A DNA stretch of 64,000 bases from Tenacibaculum sp. MAR_2010_89. Its GTDB lineage: Bacteria; Bacteroidota; Bacteroidia; Flavobacteriales; Flavobacteriaceae. The DNA is taken from the NCBI RefSeq assembly GCF_900105985.1, contig NZ_FNUB01000005.1, forward strand, positions 2,108,001-2,172,000, in the 5' to 3' direction. Shown one piece after another: positions 18,331 through 27,359 of the stretch. The position numbers were made by a program, and so were the translations under genes. Within the stretch, counting starts at the first letter, position 1. Every line of letters begins with the position of its first letter. The notes beneath the pieces were generated by a model. The model was not told the DNA's origin, searched no databases, and saw nothing but the letters and a program-made list of their open reading frames with translations.

Positions 18331-20715
18331 ATGAAAAAACTAACTACATTTATTTTATTTTTTTGTGTAACATTTTCTGGATTTTCACAATTTTTTGAAG
18401 GAAATAAAGAAGTTACTAAGTATAAAGGATATTTTACTTTTTATTATGATGAAAGTAATGATAAAATATTTTTAGAAGTAACTAAATTAAATAATGAGTT
18501 TTTATATGTTAATTCATTATCAGAAGGACTTGGATCAAATGATATTGGTTTAGATAGAGGGCAATTAGGAAATGGTGTTGTGGTTAAGTTTTTAAAAGCA
18601 GGAAATAAATTATTATTAATTCAACCTAATCAAGACTACAGAGCTATAACTACTAATAAAGAAGAAAAAGAATCTGTAAAAGAAGCTTTTGCTAAATCAG
18701 TTTTATACGGATTTAAAATTAAAGAATCTAAAAAGAATAAATATTTGGTTGATGCAACAGGTTTTTTTATGAGAGATGCTCATGGTGTAACTAATACACT
18801 CGCTAGAAATAAGGAAGGAAGTTATCGATTAGATAAGAGTAAGAGTGCATTTAATTTGGGAAGAACTAAAGCATTTCCTAAAAATGTAGAATTTGATATT
18901 ATGCTTACTTTTTCTGGAAAACCAAAAGGCTATAATGTTAGAAGTGTAGCCCCTAATGCTTCCTTAATAACAGTGCATCAACATCATTCTTTTGTGGAGT
19001 TACCAGATAATAATTATACTCCTAGAAAGTATGATCCTAGATGTGGTTCTTGGCAAATGACTTATATGGATTATGCTACCCCTGTTAATGAACCAATAAA
19101 GAAAAGATTTATTACAAGACATCGTTTAGAAAAGAAAAATCCATCAGCGGCAATTAGTGAAGCAAAAGAACCAATTATTTATTATTTAGATAGAGGAACA
19201 CCTGAACCAGTTCGCTCAGCTTTATTAGAAGGAGGAAGTTGGTGGAATCAAGCTTTTGAAGCAGCAGGTTATAAAAATGCATTTCAAATAAAAATGTTGC
19301 CTGAAGGAGTAGATCCATTAGATGTTCGTTATAATATGGTTCAGTGGGTCCATAGATCAACTAGAGGTTGGAGTTATGGAGGAAGTATTACTGACCCAAG
19401 AACTGGAGAAATAATAAAAGGTCATGTTAGTTTGGGATCTTTACGTATACGTCAAGATTTTTTAATTGCCCAAGCTTTACAAGCTCCTTATAAAAATAAT
19501 ACTGCAAATGATTCTTTTGCTTTAGATATGGCTTTAGCAAGAATTCGTCAACTATCAGCCCATGAAATTGGTCATACTTTAGGTTTTGCACATAATTTTG
19601 CAGCAAGTACAAATGGAAGGTCTTCAGTAATGGATTATCCACACCCTAAATTATCATTAAAAAATGGTACACTAGATTTTTCAGAAGCATATGATACTAA
19701 AATAGGAGTATGGGATAAAGTTACCGTAGCTTATGCTTATCAAGATTTTGAAAGTAATGAAGAAAGTAACTTAAATAAAATTTTAGAGAATGCTTTTGCA
19801 CAAGGATTACGATTTATAACTGATTCAGATTCTCGTTCTAAAGGGAGTGCACATGCGTATGCACATTTATGGGATAATGGAGAAAGCGCAAGTGATGAAT
19901 TAGATACTATTTTAGAAATAAGAGCACATGCCATCCAAAGTTTTTCTATTGACAATATTAAAAGTAAACAACCATACTCTGTGTTGGAAGATGTATTTGT
20001 ACCTCTTTACTATTTTCATAGATACCAAGTTGATGCGACTTCAAAAACTATAGGAGGTTTAGATTATACCTATGCAGTTAAAGGACAAAAAGAAAAAGTT
20101 GTTGAAAGAGTTAGTGGTAAAGCAGAGCGTAAAGCGTTAAAAAGTTTATTAAAAACAATTGATGTAGAAAAAATAGGAATTCCTAAAAAAATATTAACTT
20201 TATTTCCTCCACGTGCATATGGATATTATAGAACTAGAGAAAGCTTTAAAAGTAAAACAGGAGTTGCTTTTGATCCATATGGAGCAATGCAAACTGCTAC
20301 TGAATTTACATTAAGCTTTTTACTGCACCCAGAAAGGATAAATAGGTTAATTCAACATAAAAATTTAGATGAAAGTCAACTAGGGTTAAGCGAAGTTTTA
20401 GACAAGTTAATAACTAAAACGTTTAAAAGATCGTTTAATGATAGTTATTATAAGGGATTAAATGAAATGGTTAAAGAAGAAGTGTTGAAAGGAATGTTTT
20501 CAATAATTGTAGATAAGAATATATATTCTCAAGCTAAGGCAATAACAAATAATGAAATAAATAAGTTAGTAAATTATCTTACAAAGAAGAATAAGAATTT
20601 AATGGATATTCAATATTTGGAAATGATTCAAGATTTTAAAAAGAATCCTTTAAAGTACAAAAAACAAAGAGCACCTAAAATGCCTGATGGTTCACCGATA
20701 GGAACGAGATATTAA
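18331..20715 (+). CDS. Zinc-dependent metalloprotease, DUF5117/DUF5118 family, exported
   Basis: The signal peptide [20 protein letters not shown] directs export. The extended zinc motif [11 protein letters not shown] lies at residues 411-421 (metzincin-like HExxHxxGxxH). The upstream part matches the DUF5118/DUF5117 layout common in Bacteroidetes proteases of about 800 residues. No T9SS sorting domain is visible, so a periplasmic or lipid-independent exported location is likely. Substrates are unknown. The threonine aldolase gene starts 25 bases downstream and may be cotranscribed. Confidence 0.9.
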   Translation: MKKLTTFILFFCVTFSGFSQFFEGNKEVTKYKGYFTFYYDESNDKIFLEVTKLNNEFLYVNSLSEGLGSNDIGLDRGQLGNGVVVKFLKAGNKLLLIQPNQDYRAITTNKEEKESVKEAFAKSVLYGFKIKESKKNKYLVDATGFFMRDAHGVTNTLARNKEGSYRLDKSKSAFNLGRTKAFPKNVEFDIMLTFSGKPKGYNVRSVAPNASLITVHQHHSFVELPDNNYTPRKYDPRCGSWQMTYMDYATPVNEPIKKRFITRHRLEKKNPSAAISEAKEPIIYYLDRGTPEPVRSALLEGGSWWNQAFEAAGYKNAFQIKMLPEGVDPLDVRYNMVQWVHRSTRGWSYGGSITDPRTGEIIKGHVSLGSLRIRQDFLIAQALQAPYKNNTANDSFALDMALARIRQLSAHEIGHTLGFAHNFAASTNGRSSVMDYPHPKLSLKNGTLDFSEAYDTKIGVWDKVTVAYAYQDFESNEESNLNKILENAFAQGLRFITDSDSRSKGSAHAYAHLWDNGESASDELDTILEIRAHAIQSFSIDNIKSKQPYSVLEDVFVPLYYFHRYQVDATSKTIGGLDYTYAVKGQKEKVVERVSGKAERKALKSLLKTIDVEKIGIPKKILTLFPPRAYGYYRTRESFKSKTGVAFDPYGAMQTATEFTLSFLLHPERINRLIQHKNLDESQLGLSEVLDKLITKTFKRSFNDSYYKGLNEMVKEEVLKGMFSIIVDKNIYSQAKAITNNEINKLVNYLTKKNKNLMDIQYLEMIQDFKKNPLKYKKQRAPKMPDGSPIGTRY

Positions 20716-20740
20716 TATTAAAAGAAGAATAAAAGTATTT

Positions 20741-21760
20741 ATGGAAATCAATTTAATAAGTGATACAGTTACCAAACCAACAAAAAAAATGTTAGAGGTA
20801 ATGATGAATGCTGAAGTAGGAGATGATGTATTTAAAGCTGACCCAACAGTAAATAAGTTACAAGAAAAAGTAGCCGCTATGTTTGGTATGGAAGATGCAT
20901 TGTTTTTTCCATCTGGAACAATGGCAAATCAAACAGCTATAAAAATTCATACTCAACCAGGAGATAGAATGTTTTGTGATAAATGGGCCCATGTGTACAA
21001 TTATGAAGGTGGAGGAGCAGCATTTAATGCTGGAGTAACTTCTTGTTTAATAGATGGAGATAGAGGTATGTTTACTGCTGAACAATTAGAAGGGTTAGTA
21101 GCTGGAAGAAATGATATTCATACGCCATATAATAGATTAGTTTGTGTGGAAAACACAACAAATAAAGGTGGAGGAGCTTGTTGGGATTTTGAAGAGTTAA
21201 AAAAAATACAAAGAGTAGCTAAATCTAATGATTTAGCATATCATTTAGATGGAGCAAGATTGTTTAATGCATTAGTAGCAAAGAATGAAACCCCAAAGCA
21301 ATACGGTGAATTGTTCGATACGATTTCTATATGTTTGTCTAAAGGATTAGGAGCACCAGTTGGATCTGTTTTGATAGGAACTAAAAAACAGATGGAAAAG
21401 GCTCTAAGGGTTCGAAAATTATTTGGAGGAGGTATGCGACAAGCTGGTTTTTTAGCTGAAGCAGCTATTTATGCATTAGATAATCACGTAGATAGATTAA
21501 AGGAAGACCATCAAAAGGCGAAACAAATTGGAGATGTATTAACATCTTGTAGTTATGTGAAAAAAGTAGAACCAATTGAAACGAATATTATTATTTTTTA
21601 CGTGAATGACTCTATAAACCCTGATGAATTTATGGAAAAAATGAAAGAAAAAGGAATTTTACTAATTTCGATGGGGGAAGGAAAAATAAGAATAGTAACG
21701 CATTTGGATTTTACAGATAATATGCTATCAATTCTATTAAAAGAATTAAAAGAATATTAA
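20741..21760 (+). CDS. ltaE: Low-specificity L-threonine aldolase
   Basis: PLP enzyme splitting L-threonine (and allo-threonine) into glycine and acetaldehyde. The fold-type I features are present: SDTVTKPT near the N-terminus, [12 protein letters not shown] in the cofactor site, [10 protein letters not shown] with the PLP-nitrogen aspartate, and [10 protein letters not shown] with the Schiff-base lysine, then the family's [12 protein letters not shown]. Length 339 is standard. Ends in a perfect bidirectional hairpin. Confidence 0.93.
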   Translation: MEINLISDTVTKPTKKMLEVMMNAEVGDDVFKADPTVNKLQEKVAAMFGMEDALFFPSGTMANQTAIKIHTQPGDRMFCDKWAHVYNYEGGGAAFNAGVTSCLIDGDRGMFTAEQLEGLVAGRNDIHTPYNRLVCVENTTNKGGGACWDFEELKKIQRVAKSNDLAYHLDGARLFNALVAKNETPKQYGELFDTISICLSKGLGAPVGSVLIGTKKQMEKALRVRKLFGGGMRQAGFLAEAAIYALDNHVDRLKEDHQKAKQIGDVLTSCSYVKKVEPIETNIIIFYVNDSINPDEFMEKMKEKGILLISMGEGKIRIVTHLDFTDNMLSILLKELKEY

Positions 21761-21766
21761 AATAGA

Positions 21767-21792
21767 AAAGAGAAGCTTAAAAGCTTCTCTTT
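21767..21792. terminator. Bidirectional terminator, 12-bp perfect stem
   Basis: AAAGAGAAGCTT (21767-21778) and AAGCTTCTCTTT (21781-21792) form a perfect stem with a two-base spacer and T-rich flanks on both sides. It serves ltaE and the convergent membrane-protein gene, whose stop is 3 bases away. Confidence 0.92.
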
Positions 21793-21794
21793 TT

Positions 21795-22409
21795 TTAGTT
21801 AGGACTATCTAATTTAGCCAGTTCTTTATAATTTTTATTCAATTTTCGTAATAAGATTCCGTATAAGAGTTGGTATATTAACCAGATACAGCCTATTAAA
21901 AGTATACCAAATGCTATAGATACTAAGGATGTTATAATTATTTCTTTAGTGCCTAAATTATTAAATTGAGTTTTTATAGTTGCGAACACTACTACAATTA
22001 AAGTGATAAAAGCATACCCTAAGTTTAAAAATATATAATTACGTACAGTTTTTCTGGTTTTTAGTATTTTTTGCATTAACTCTTTAGTGGTATCAGTTGT
22101 ATAAATGTTTTTATAGTTTTTATAAAACAAAAACAAGAAAACAAGAACAACAGGATATAATATAATTTGAGAATAAAATGCATAATTAGCTAAACCAAGT
22201 TTAGCATAGGTATCATCTAATTTGTCTAAATCAAAAAATAGATACATGGATAGTGGTATAATAAGTTCCAATAATCCGATAATAAATATCCATTTAACAA
22301 TAGACGATGATTTTGATTGTGCCATTTTGTATATATCTACCTTAGAAACCTTATTGGTTTCTTTAGGTTGATTATCCCAAGCTTTTTTGTATTTATCTAA
22401 TGCATCCAT
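21795..22409 (-). CDS. Four-helix membrane protein partnered with an ECF sigma factor
   Basis: This protein of 204 residues has about four hydrophobic segments (near 38-60, 77-98, 126-146 and 161-188) and short charged ends. The N-terminus (DKYKKAWDNQP) is cytoplasmic by charge. It starts 8 bases after the sigma-factor stop, the usual position of an anti-sigma factor or a sigma-controlled membrane target. No classical zinc-binding anti-sigma motif is present. I do not recognise a named domain; a regulatory role is inferred from position only. Confidence 0.7.
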   Translation of the reverse strand: MDALDKYKKAWDNQPKETNKVSKVDIYKMAQSKSSSIVKWIFIIGLLELIIPLSMYLFFDLDKLDDTYAKLGLANYAFYSQIILYPVVLVFLFLFYKNYKNIYTTDTTKELMQKILKTRKTVRNYIFLNLGYAFITLIVVVFATIKTQFNNLGTKEIIITSLVSIAFGILLIGCIWLIYQLLYGILLRKLNKNYKELAKLDSPN

Positions 22410-22417
22410 ATAATACG

Positions 22418-22912
22418 TTAGGGTGTCAGTATTTTTTTTAATTTATCTTTTGCTCTATTCATTTTCACTCTAGCATTTACTTCACTTATACCTAATGTAG
22501 CAGCAATTTCTTTATAGGCTTTATCTTCGAGGTATAAAAAAATAAGAGCCTTATCTATATCATTTAATTTATGAACAGCTTTGTATAGAGATTTTAACTG
22601 TTGCTCTTCTGTATCATCATATTCATTAGACTGTATTTTATAAGTAAAGTCACTAATATCTTGTGTCTTTATCGTTCTAGTTGATTTTCTATATAATGAA
22701 ATGGCTGTATTTAAAGCAACTCTATACATCCACGTACTAAATTTTGCATCACCTCGAAATTTGCTGTAATTTTTCCAAAGTTGAATAGTTATTTCTTGGA
22801 ACAAATCATTATGAGCATCTTGGTTAGTAGTATAAATTCTACATACTTTATGCACTATATTTTGATTAGTTTCAAAATCGGATAAAAATTTATTTTCGAG
22901 TTCTGTTTGCAC
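22418..22912 (-). CDS. RNA polymerase sigma factor, ECF (sigma-70) family
   Basis: At 164 residues it shows region 2 (DLFQEITIQLWKNYSKF and FSTWMYRVALNTAI) and region 4 (ALIFLYLEDKAYKEIAATL, then ISEVNARVKMNRAKDKLKK, the DNA-binding helix-turn-helix). It binds core polymerase and directs it to alternative promoters. First gene of a two-gene operon with the membrane protein. The signal and target genes cannot be read from the sequence. Confidence 0.94.
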   Translation of the reverse strand: MQTELENKFLSDFETNQNIVHKVCRIYTTNQDAHNDLFQEITIQLWKNYSKFRGDAKFSTWMYRVALNTAISLYRKSTRTIKTQDISDFTYKIQSNEYDDTEEQQLKSLYKAVHKLNDIDKALIFLYLEDKAYKEIAATLGISEVNARVKMNRAKDKLKKILTP

Positions 22913-22947
22913 TAAGTTTAGTAACTGTTGATATTGAATAAGTAGAT

Positions 22948-22955
22948 CAAAAATA
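22948..22955 (-). promoter_or_regulatory. -7 element TATTTTTG for the ECF sigma operon
   Basis: Exact TAnnTTTG match on the − strand, 36 bases upstream of the sigma-factor ATG. This is the housekeeping consensus, so the operon need not depend on its own sigma. Confidence 0.45.
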
Positions 22956-23107
22956 AGAAACGTTACACTATTATTTCAATTTTTTTATAATTTATAATAT
23001 TCAAGTGACAATTCAGCCTAAAAAAAATACAGTTGAGTAGTTTTTAATTTAAAAAACACAACTATGATTAGATATTTGTAGTGTAATTAAACTTAAAACA
23101 TACACAG

Positions 23108-23521
23108 ATGAGATTTTTAACAAGTATTTTAGTATTAATAATAGTATTTACAATAGAAACAGTTTCGGCTCAAAAGCAAACAATTACTGCAACAGTTGTA
23201 AATGTAACATCTAACAAAGGAAAAGTAAGTTATGCTTTATATAATAAAGATAATTTTATGAAAGAGCCAGTAAAAGCAAAGTCTTCAAAAATTGTTAATG
23301 GAAAAAGTACAGTAGTTTTTGATGATGTTCCTGCTGGTGAATATGCAATTGTTTGTTATCATGATAAAAATAATAATAATAAAATGGATTTTCAACCTAA
23401 TGGTATGCCGATAGAAAACTATGGTGCATCAAATAATGTGATGAATTTTGGACCACCGCAATATGAAGATGCAAAGTTTACTATTATTGATAATAACGTA
23501 TCTTTAGAAATTAGATTTTAA
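23108..23521 (+). CDS. DUF2141 domain-containing exported protein
   Basis: The signal peptide MRFLTSILVLIIVFTIETVSA is followed by one DUF2141 domain (KVSYALYNKDNFM, then VPAGEYAIVCYHDKNNNNKMD and MPIENYGASN). The domain is a periplasmic beta-sandwich of unknown function widespread in Bacteroidetes; the DKNNNNKMD stretch looks like a calcium loop. It is the first gene of an operon continuing 12 bases later into the sensor kinase and 2TM genes, so it may act in the same envelope-sensing circuit. Confidence 0.85.
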   Translation: MRFLTSILVLIIVFTIETVSAQKQTITATVVNVTSNKGKVSYALYNKDNFMKEPVKAKSSKIVNGKSTVVFDDVPAGEYAIVCYHDKNNNNKMDFQPNGMPIENYGASNNVMNFGPPQYEDAKFTIIDNNVSLEIRF

Positions 23522-23533
23522 CATACAAATAGA

Positions 23534-24889
23534 ATGAATACAGAAAATAAAAACGTAATAAATAAACTAAAACAAGATTTCTGGGTTTGCTTAAAAATGA
23601 CATTAATTTTCGGGGTGTTTTTTATTATAGTTAACAGGCAGTTTAGTATTAAAGGAGCAGGTATTATTTTTCTCTTTTCAGCAATGTATTCGTTCGTTTT
23701 AGGTATGGGAAATGGCTATATAAATGATTATTTAAGTTCTAAATGGAGTTGGGTTGAAGAAACAAACCAACGAGTTTGGGCAGGAGTTATAACAACAGTT
23801 ATTTTTAATGTTATTGCCGTATTATTAATTCATTATATACAATACATTATAATTTTTGATAGAGGTATTAATAATTTTTTTAAAGGAGAATTATTTTGGA
23901 CACATTTATTTGCTGTAATGTTAGCTTTAGGAATGGCTGCTTTTTTTCATGCGAGAGGCTTTATGAAAAACTGGAAAGAATCAGTAAAAAAAGAAAGTAC
24001 GCAACAACAAATAGTTGCCAAAACAGAAACGGCAAAGTTTGAAACATTAAAAAGTCAGATAGATCCACACTTCTTATTCAATAGCTTAAATGTATTAACC
24101 TCTTTAATAGGTGAAAACCCATATCAAGCTGAAAAGTTTACAACTAAACTATCTAAAGTTTATAGGTATGTATTAGAACAAAGAAATAAAGAATTAGTTC
24201 CAATTCAAGAAGAGTTGTTGTTTGCAAAAACATATATGGAGTTGTTACAAATGCGTTTTGAAGATGCTGTAAAGTTTACGATTCCAACAACATTAAATAA
24301 TCCTGAATTGAAAATAGTACCGTTGTCTTTACAGTTATTACTTGAAAACGCGGTAAAACATAATGTAGTTTCTTCAAACAAACCTTTAGAAATAAAAATT
24401 TATGAAGAAGAAGGTTTCTTACAAGTACAGAATAATATAAATCCTAAAGAAGCTATAGGAAAGAGTACAAAAGTAGGATTAAGAAATATTGCAGATAGAT
24501 ATGGTTTAATAACCAAAAGAAATGTGCAAATAACAAAAAATAATAAAACATTTACAGTGAGCTTACCACTGTTAACAAAAGTAAAAGATATGAGAATTGA
24601 TACAAATGATTTAGAGAATAATAAATATGTAAAAGCGGTAGAGAGTTTAGAGAAACTTAAAGAATTTTACCAAAATTTAATTTCATATTGTTTAGTAATA
24701 CCTTTTTTAATATTTATAAACCTTAGAGTATCACCACAATTTCATTGGTTCTGGTTTCCAATGATAGGATGGGGGATAGGTGTAATATTTCATTTCTTAG
24801 AAGTAAATAATTACAGAATGTTTTTAGGAAGAAATTGGGAAGAGCGTAAAATAAAAGAACTAATGGAAGAAGAGGATAAGTACCAATAA
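23534..24889 (+). CDS. LytS/YehU-type sensor histidine kinase fused to a C-terminal 2TM domain
   Basis: Four N-terminal membrane segments (about 15-145) lead into a His_kinase domain with the phospho-acceptor motif QIDPHFLFNSLN near residue 175 and an ATPase part containing LLLENAVKHN and GLRNIADRYG. After the ATPase an extra 2TM domain is added (about 365-451: FLIFINLRVSP, FHWFWFP, ending NWEERKIKELM). The same domain recurs as five free-standing proteins immediately downstream. The cognate regulator is almost certainly the LytTR gene at the operon's end. The fusion suggests the 2TM domains contact one another. Confidence 0.92.
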   Translation: MNTENKNVINKLKQDFWVCLKMTLIFGVFFIIVNRQFSIKGAGIIFLFSAMYSFVLGMGNGYINDYLSSKWSWVEETNQRVWAGVITTVIFNVIAVLLIHYIQYIIIFDRGINNFFKGELFWTHLFAVMLALGMAAFFHARGFMKNWKESVKKESTQQQIVAKTETAKFETLKSQIDPHFLFNSLNVLTSLIGENPYQAEKFTTKLSKVYRYVLEQRNKELVPIQEELLFAKTYMELLQMRFEDAVKFTIPTTLNNPELKIVPLSLQLLLENAVKHNVVSSNKPLEIKIYEEEGFLQVQNNINPKEAIGKSTKVGLRNIADRYGLITKRNVQITKNNKTFTVSLPLLTKVKDMRIDTNDLENNKYVKAVESLEKLKEFYQNLISYCLVIPFLIFINLRVSPQFHWFWFPMIGWGIGVIFHFLEVNNYRMFLGRNWEERKIKELMEEEDKYQ

Positions 24890-24921
24890 TAAGAATTAGT
24901 TAATTGAAAAATATAGAAAAA

Positions 24922-25206
24922 ATGGAAAAAAATTATACATATGAGTACAAATATGCTAAAGCGAAGAAGCGAATAGAAAAAATTAAAGGATTTTATATTC
25001 ATTTATTAGTAACAATAGTATTAATACCTTTTTTAATTTTCATTAACCTAAGATTTGTTCCTCAATTTCATTGGTTTTGGTTTCCTATTATGGGAATGTC
25101 AATTGGGCTTTTTTTTCATTGGTTTGGAGCTTTCGGTTTTGATAAATTAGGATTTGGTAAAGACTGGGAAGAGAAAAAAATTAAAGAATATTTAGATAAC
25201 AACTAA
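24922..25206 (+). CDS. 2TM domain-containing protein (array member 1)
   Basis: A single 2TM domain of 94 residues: a charged N-terminal helix (YAKAKKRIEKIKGFYIH), two membrane segments around INLRFVPQFHWFWFP, and the closing motif GKDWEEKKIKEYL. It is closest to the domain at the end of the kinase, including long identical stretches at DNA level, so it is a recent duplicate. ATG at 24922 is preferred to the TTG at 24904 because the family starts directly with a charged, tyrosine-rich helix. Function of 2TM proteins is unknown. Confidence 0.88.
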   Translation: MEKNYTYEYKYAKAKKRIEKIKGFYIHLLVTIVLIPFLIFINLRFVPQFHWFWFPIMGMSIGLFFHWFGAFGFDKLGFGKDWEEKKIKEYLDNN

Positions 25207-25211
25207 TAATT

Positions 25212-25499
25212 ATGGATACTAATTATACTCAAGAAAAAAAATATATTGAAGCGAAAAAAAAGATAAAAAAAGTAAAAGCTTTTTATATACATGTTGTAGT
25301 AAACATAGTTTCAATTGTTATAATAGTTTCAGTGAACTTAACATTTGTACCTTATTTTCATTGGTTTTGGTTTCCTGTCATGGGAATAATATTGGTAACC
25401 TTTATTCATTGGATGATAGTTTTCGGATCAGATGTAATAGGGTATGGTAAAGATTGGGAAGAACGTAAAATAGATGAGTATATAAAAAAGAATAAATAA
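25212..25499 (+). CDS. 2TM domain-containing protein (array member 2)
   Basis: A 95-residue protein of one 2TM domain: helix YIEAKKKIKKVKAFYIHVVV, membrane segments flanking YFHWFWFPVMG, and end motif GKDWEERKIDEYI. It starts 5 bases after the previous stop. It belongs to the same subgroup as member 1 and the kinase domain, sharing the FHWFWFP loop; members 3-5 lack that loop. Confidence 0.87.
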   Translation: MDTNYTQEKKYIEAKKKIKKVKAFYIHVVVNIVSIVIIVSVNLTFVPYFHWFWFPVMGIILVTFIHWMIVFGSDVIGYGKDWEERKIDEYIKKNK

Positions 25500-25501
25500 A
25501 G

Positions 25502-25819
25502 ATGGAGAAAGATTATAAAAAAGAGCATAAATATTTACTTGCAAAGAAAAAAGTAGAGAAAATAAAAGGATTTTATTGGCATTTAATATCATATGTAGTA
25601 GTAAATGTTTTTATTTCATCAATGGTAATTTTTGGGTTAATGTCTGATGATGGAGATTCTTTAATAGAAGTGTTACAAAATTTCGGGGTATACTCAACCT
25701 GGATATTTTGGGGAATAGGTTTGTTTTTTCATTGGCTAGGAGTATACGGAGATTCTTTATTTTTTAATAAAGATTGGGAAAAACGTAAGATAGATGAGTA
25801 TATGAAAAATGATGAATAA
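25502..25819 (+). CDS. 2TM domain-containing protein (array member 3)
   Basis: This 105-residue protein starts 2 bases after the stop of member 2. The charged helix (KYLLAKKKVEKIKGFYWH) and closing motif NKDWEKRKIDEYM match the array, but the loop between the two membrane segments is different and acidic (MSDDGDSLIEVLQNFG), followed by WIFWGIGLFFHW. It forms a second subgroup with member 4. Confidence 0.87.
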   Translation: MEKDYKKEHKYLLAKKKVEKIKGFYWHLISYVVVNVFISSMVIFGLMSDDGDSLIEVLQNFGVYSTWIFWGIGLFFHWLGVYGDSLFFNKDWEKRKIDEYMKNDE

Positions 25820-25839
25820 TAAATAAAAACTTAATCAAA

Positions 25840-26175
25840 ATGAAAACAGATAATTATACAAAGGAGCAAAAATATTTTAGAGCGCAAAAGAAAGTTGAAG
25901 AATTAAAAAAGTATTATATTCATCTATCTGTATATATAGTAGTTAATATATTTATAAGTGTAAAAAAGATAGTAAGAAATGTTGGTAATGGAGAAACTTT
26001 TCAAGAAGCTTTTTTCGATTTTGGAACTTTTGCAATTTGGTTTTTTTGGGGAATAGGTTTAGTATTTCATACATTTAAAGTTTTTGGTTTTGATTTCTTT
26101 TTAGGTAAAAACTGGGAAGAACGAAAAATTAAAGAACATATGGATAATCAAACTAGGTATGATGGAAACAGATAA
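25840..26175 (+). CDS. 2TM domain-containing protein (array member 4)
   Basis: This 111-residue protein has helix KYFRAQKKVEELKKYYIHL, membrane segments around IVVNIFISVKKIV and WFFWGIGLVFHTF, a soluble loop NVGNGETFQEAFFDFG, and the closing motif GKNWEERKIKEHM. Its 3' end overlaps member 5 by 17 bases, so the two are translationally coupled. Confidence 0.87.
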   Translation: MKTDNYTKEQKYFRAQKKVEELKKYYIHLSVYIVVNIFISVKKIVRNVGNGETFQEAFFDFGTFAIWFFWGIGLVFHTFKVFGFDFFLGKNWEERKIKEHMDNQTRYDGNR

Positions 26176-26476
26176 TAAAAGAATTAAAGCAGAACAAAGA
26201 GTAAAAGAGTTAAAAGAATTTTACAAGCATTTATCAGCATATTTAATTGTTAATTTAGCATTTACGTTTATATCGAATTATTTTGATGTTGTTGTTAGAG
26301 TTTTTGATGGACTAAGAGTTAGTAATAAGTTTACTGAAAATGGTTTTGAACATTATCCATTGTGGGGTATATGGGGAGTTATTTTAATAATAGATGTTTT
26401 TAGAGTGTTTGGTTTTAGAAAGTTATTTGGAAAAAACTGGGAAGAAGAAAAAATAAAAGAGTTTATAAATAAATAG
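26159..26476 (+). CDS. 2TM domain-containing protein (array member 5)
   Basis: Helix RIKAEQRVKELKEFYKHLSA, two membrane segments with a longer loop (VVVRVFDGLRVSNKF), and the end motif GKNWEEEKIKEFI. The start is one of two adjacent ATGs (26159 or 26162) inside the end of member 4. It is the most divergent member and lies 43 bases upstream of the LytTR regulator. Confidence 0.85.
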   Translation: MMETDNKRIKAEQRVKELKEFYKHLSAYLIVNLAFTFISNYFDVVVRVFDGLRVSNKFTENGFEHYPLWGIWGVILIIDVFRVFGFRKLFGKNWEEEKIKEFINK

Positions 26477-26519
26477 TTAAAAGTTAAGTAAAATTAAATT
26501 ATAAAGAAGACTGTAAGTA

Positions 26520-27275
26520 ATGAATATTATAATCATTGAAGATGAAAAACCAGCTGCAAGAAGACTGCAAAGAATGTTAGCTGTTTTAAATTTAGAAGCT
26601 CAACAAATGTTACATTCAGTAGAAGAAGCAATTAATTGGTTTCAAAAAAACGAACATCCTGATTTAATTTTTTTAGATATTCAACTATCTGATGGATTGT
26701 CTTTTGAGATATTTGAAGAAGTACCAGTGAAGTCATCTATTATTTTTACTACTGCTTATGATGAATATGCTTTAAAGGCATTTAAATTAAATTCTATAGA
26801 TTATTTATTAAAGCCATTAGATGAAGATGAATTAAAAGTAGCGGTAGATAAATTTATTAATAATAAACCTAAAGAAACCGACATACAGGTTAATATTGAT
26901 GATATAAGGAAGTTACTTATCAACCCTATCGATAGAAAATATAAAAAACGTTTTACAATAAAAGTAGGACAGCATATAAAAATTATACATACAGATGAAA
27001 TTGAGTGTTTTTATTCAGAGAATAAGGCTACTTATATTCATACAAATTCTAATAGAAATTATTTAATAGATCACTCTTTAGAATATTGGCAAGAACAATT
27101 AGACCCAGAACAATTTTATAGGGTTAACAGAACTTATATAGTTCATATTAATGCAATAAAAGATATAATATCATATACTAACTCACGACTACAATTGAAA
27201 TTATATACTTATGATGAAGCAGAAATTATTGTAAGTAGAGAGCGTGTTAAAGATTTTAAAAATTGGATAGAATAA
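26520..27275 (+). CDS. LytTR family response regulator
   Basis: A receiver domain (IIIIEDEKPAARR, phospho-acceptor aspartate in LIFLDIQLSDG, lysine in LLKPLDEDEL) is joined to a LytTR DNA-binding domain (about 145-251; IECFYSENKATYIHT, FYRVNRTYIVHINAI). Length 251 is standard. As the last gene of the operon begun by DUF2141 and the LytS-type kinase, it is the evident partner of that kinase. LytTR targets are usually envelope or surface genes; no target site was identified here. Confidence 0.94.
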   Translation: MNIIIIEDEKPAARRLQRMLAVLNLEAQQMLHSVEEAINWFQKNEHPDLIFLDIQLSDGLSFEIFEEVPVKSSIIFTTAYDEYALKAFKLNSIDYLLKPLDEDELKVAVDKFINNKPKETDIQVNIDDIRKLLINPIDRKYKKRFTIKVGQHIKIIHTDEIECFYSENKATYIHTNSNRNYLIDHSLEYWQEQLDPEQFYRVNRTYIVHINAIKDIISYTNSRLQLKLYTYDEAEIIVSRERVKDFKNWIE

Positions 27276-27306
27276 TTTAAAATTACTTTGTTTAAATTTT
27301 AAAATA

Positions 27307-27342
27307 AAAAGCCTCTTTATAATTAATTATAAAGAGGCTTTT
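27307..27342. terminator. 36-bp perfect palindrome, bidirectional terminator
   Basis: AAAAGCCTCTTTATAATT (27307-27324) is followed directly by its exact reverse complement (27325-27342). It sits between the convergent LytTR and htpG genes and has A/T-rich flanks suited to either direction. Confidence 0.93.
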
Positions 27343-27359
27343 GAATATGATAGTGAGTT

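Noticed and set aside
24904..26476. The five 2TM genes as pieces of one frameshifted gene
   Set aside because: Each has its own ATG, a complete two-segment domain and the same closing motif; gaps and overlaps are normal operon spacing.
27307..27342. 36-bp palindrome as a CRISPR or mobile-element repeat
   Set aside because: It occurs once, lies between convergent genes and fits a bidirectional terminator like the others in the window.
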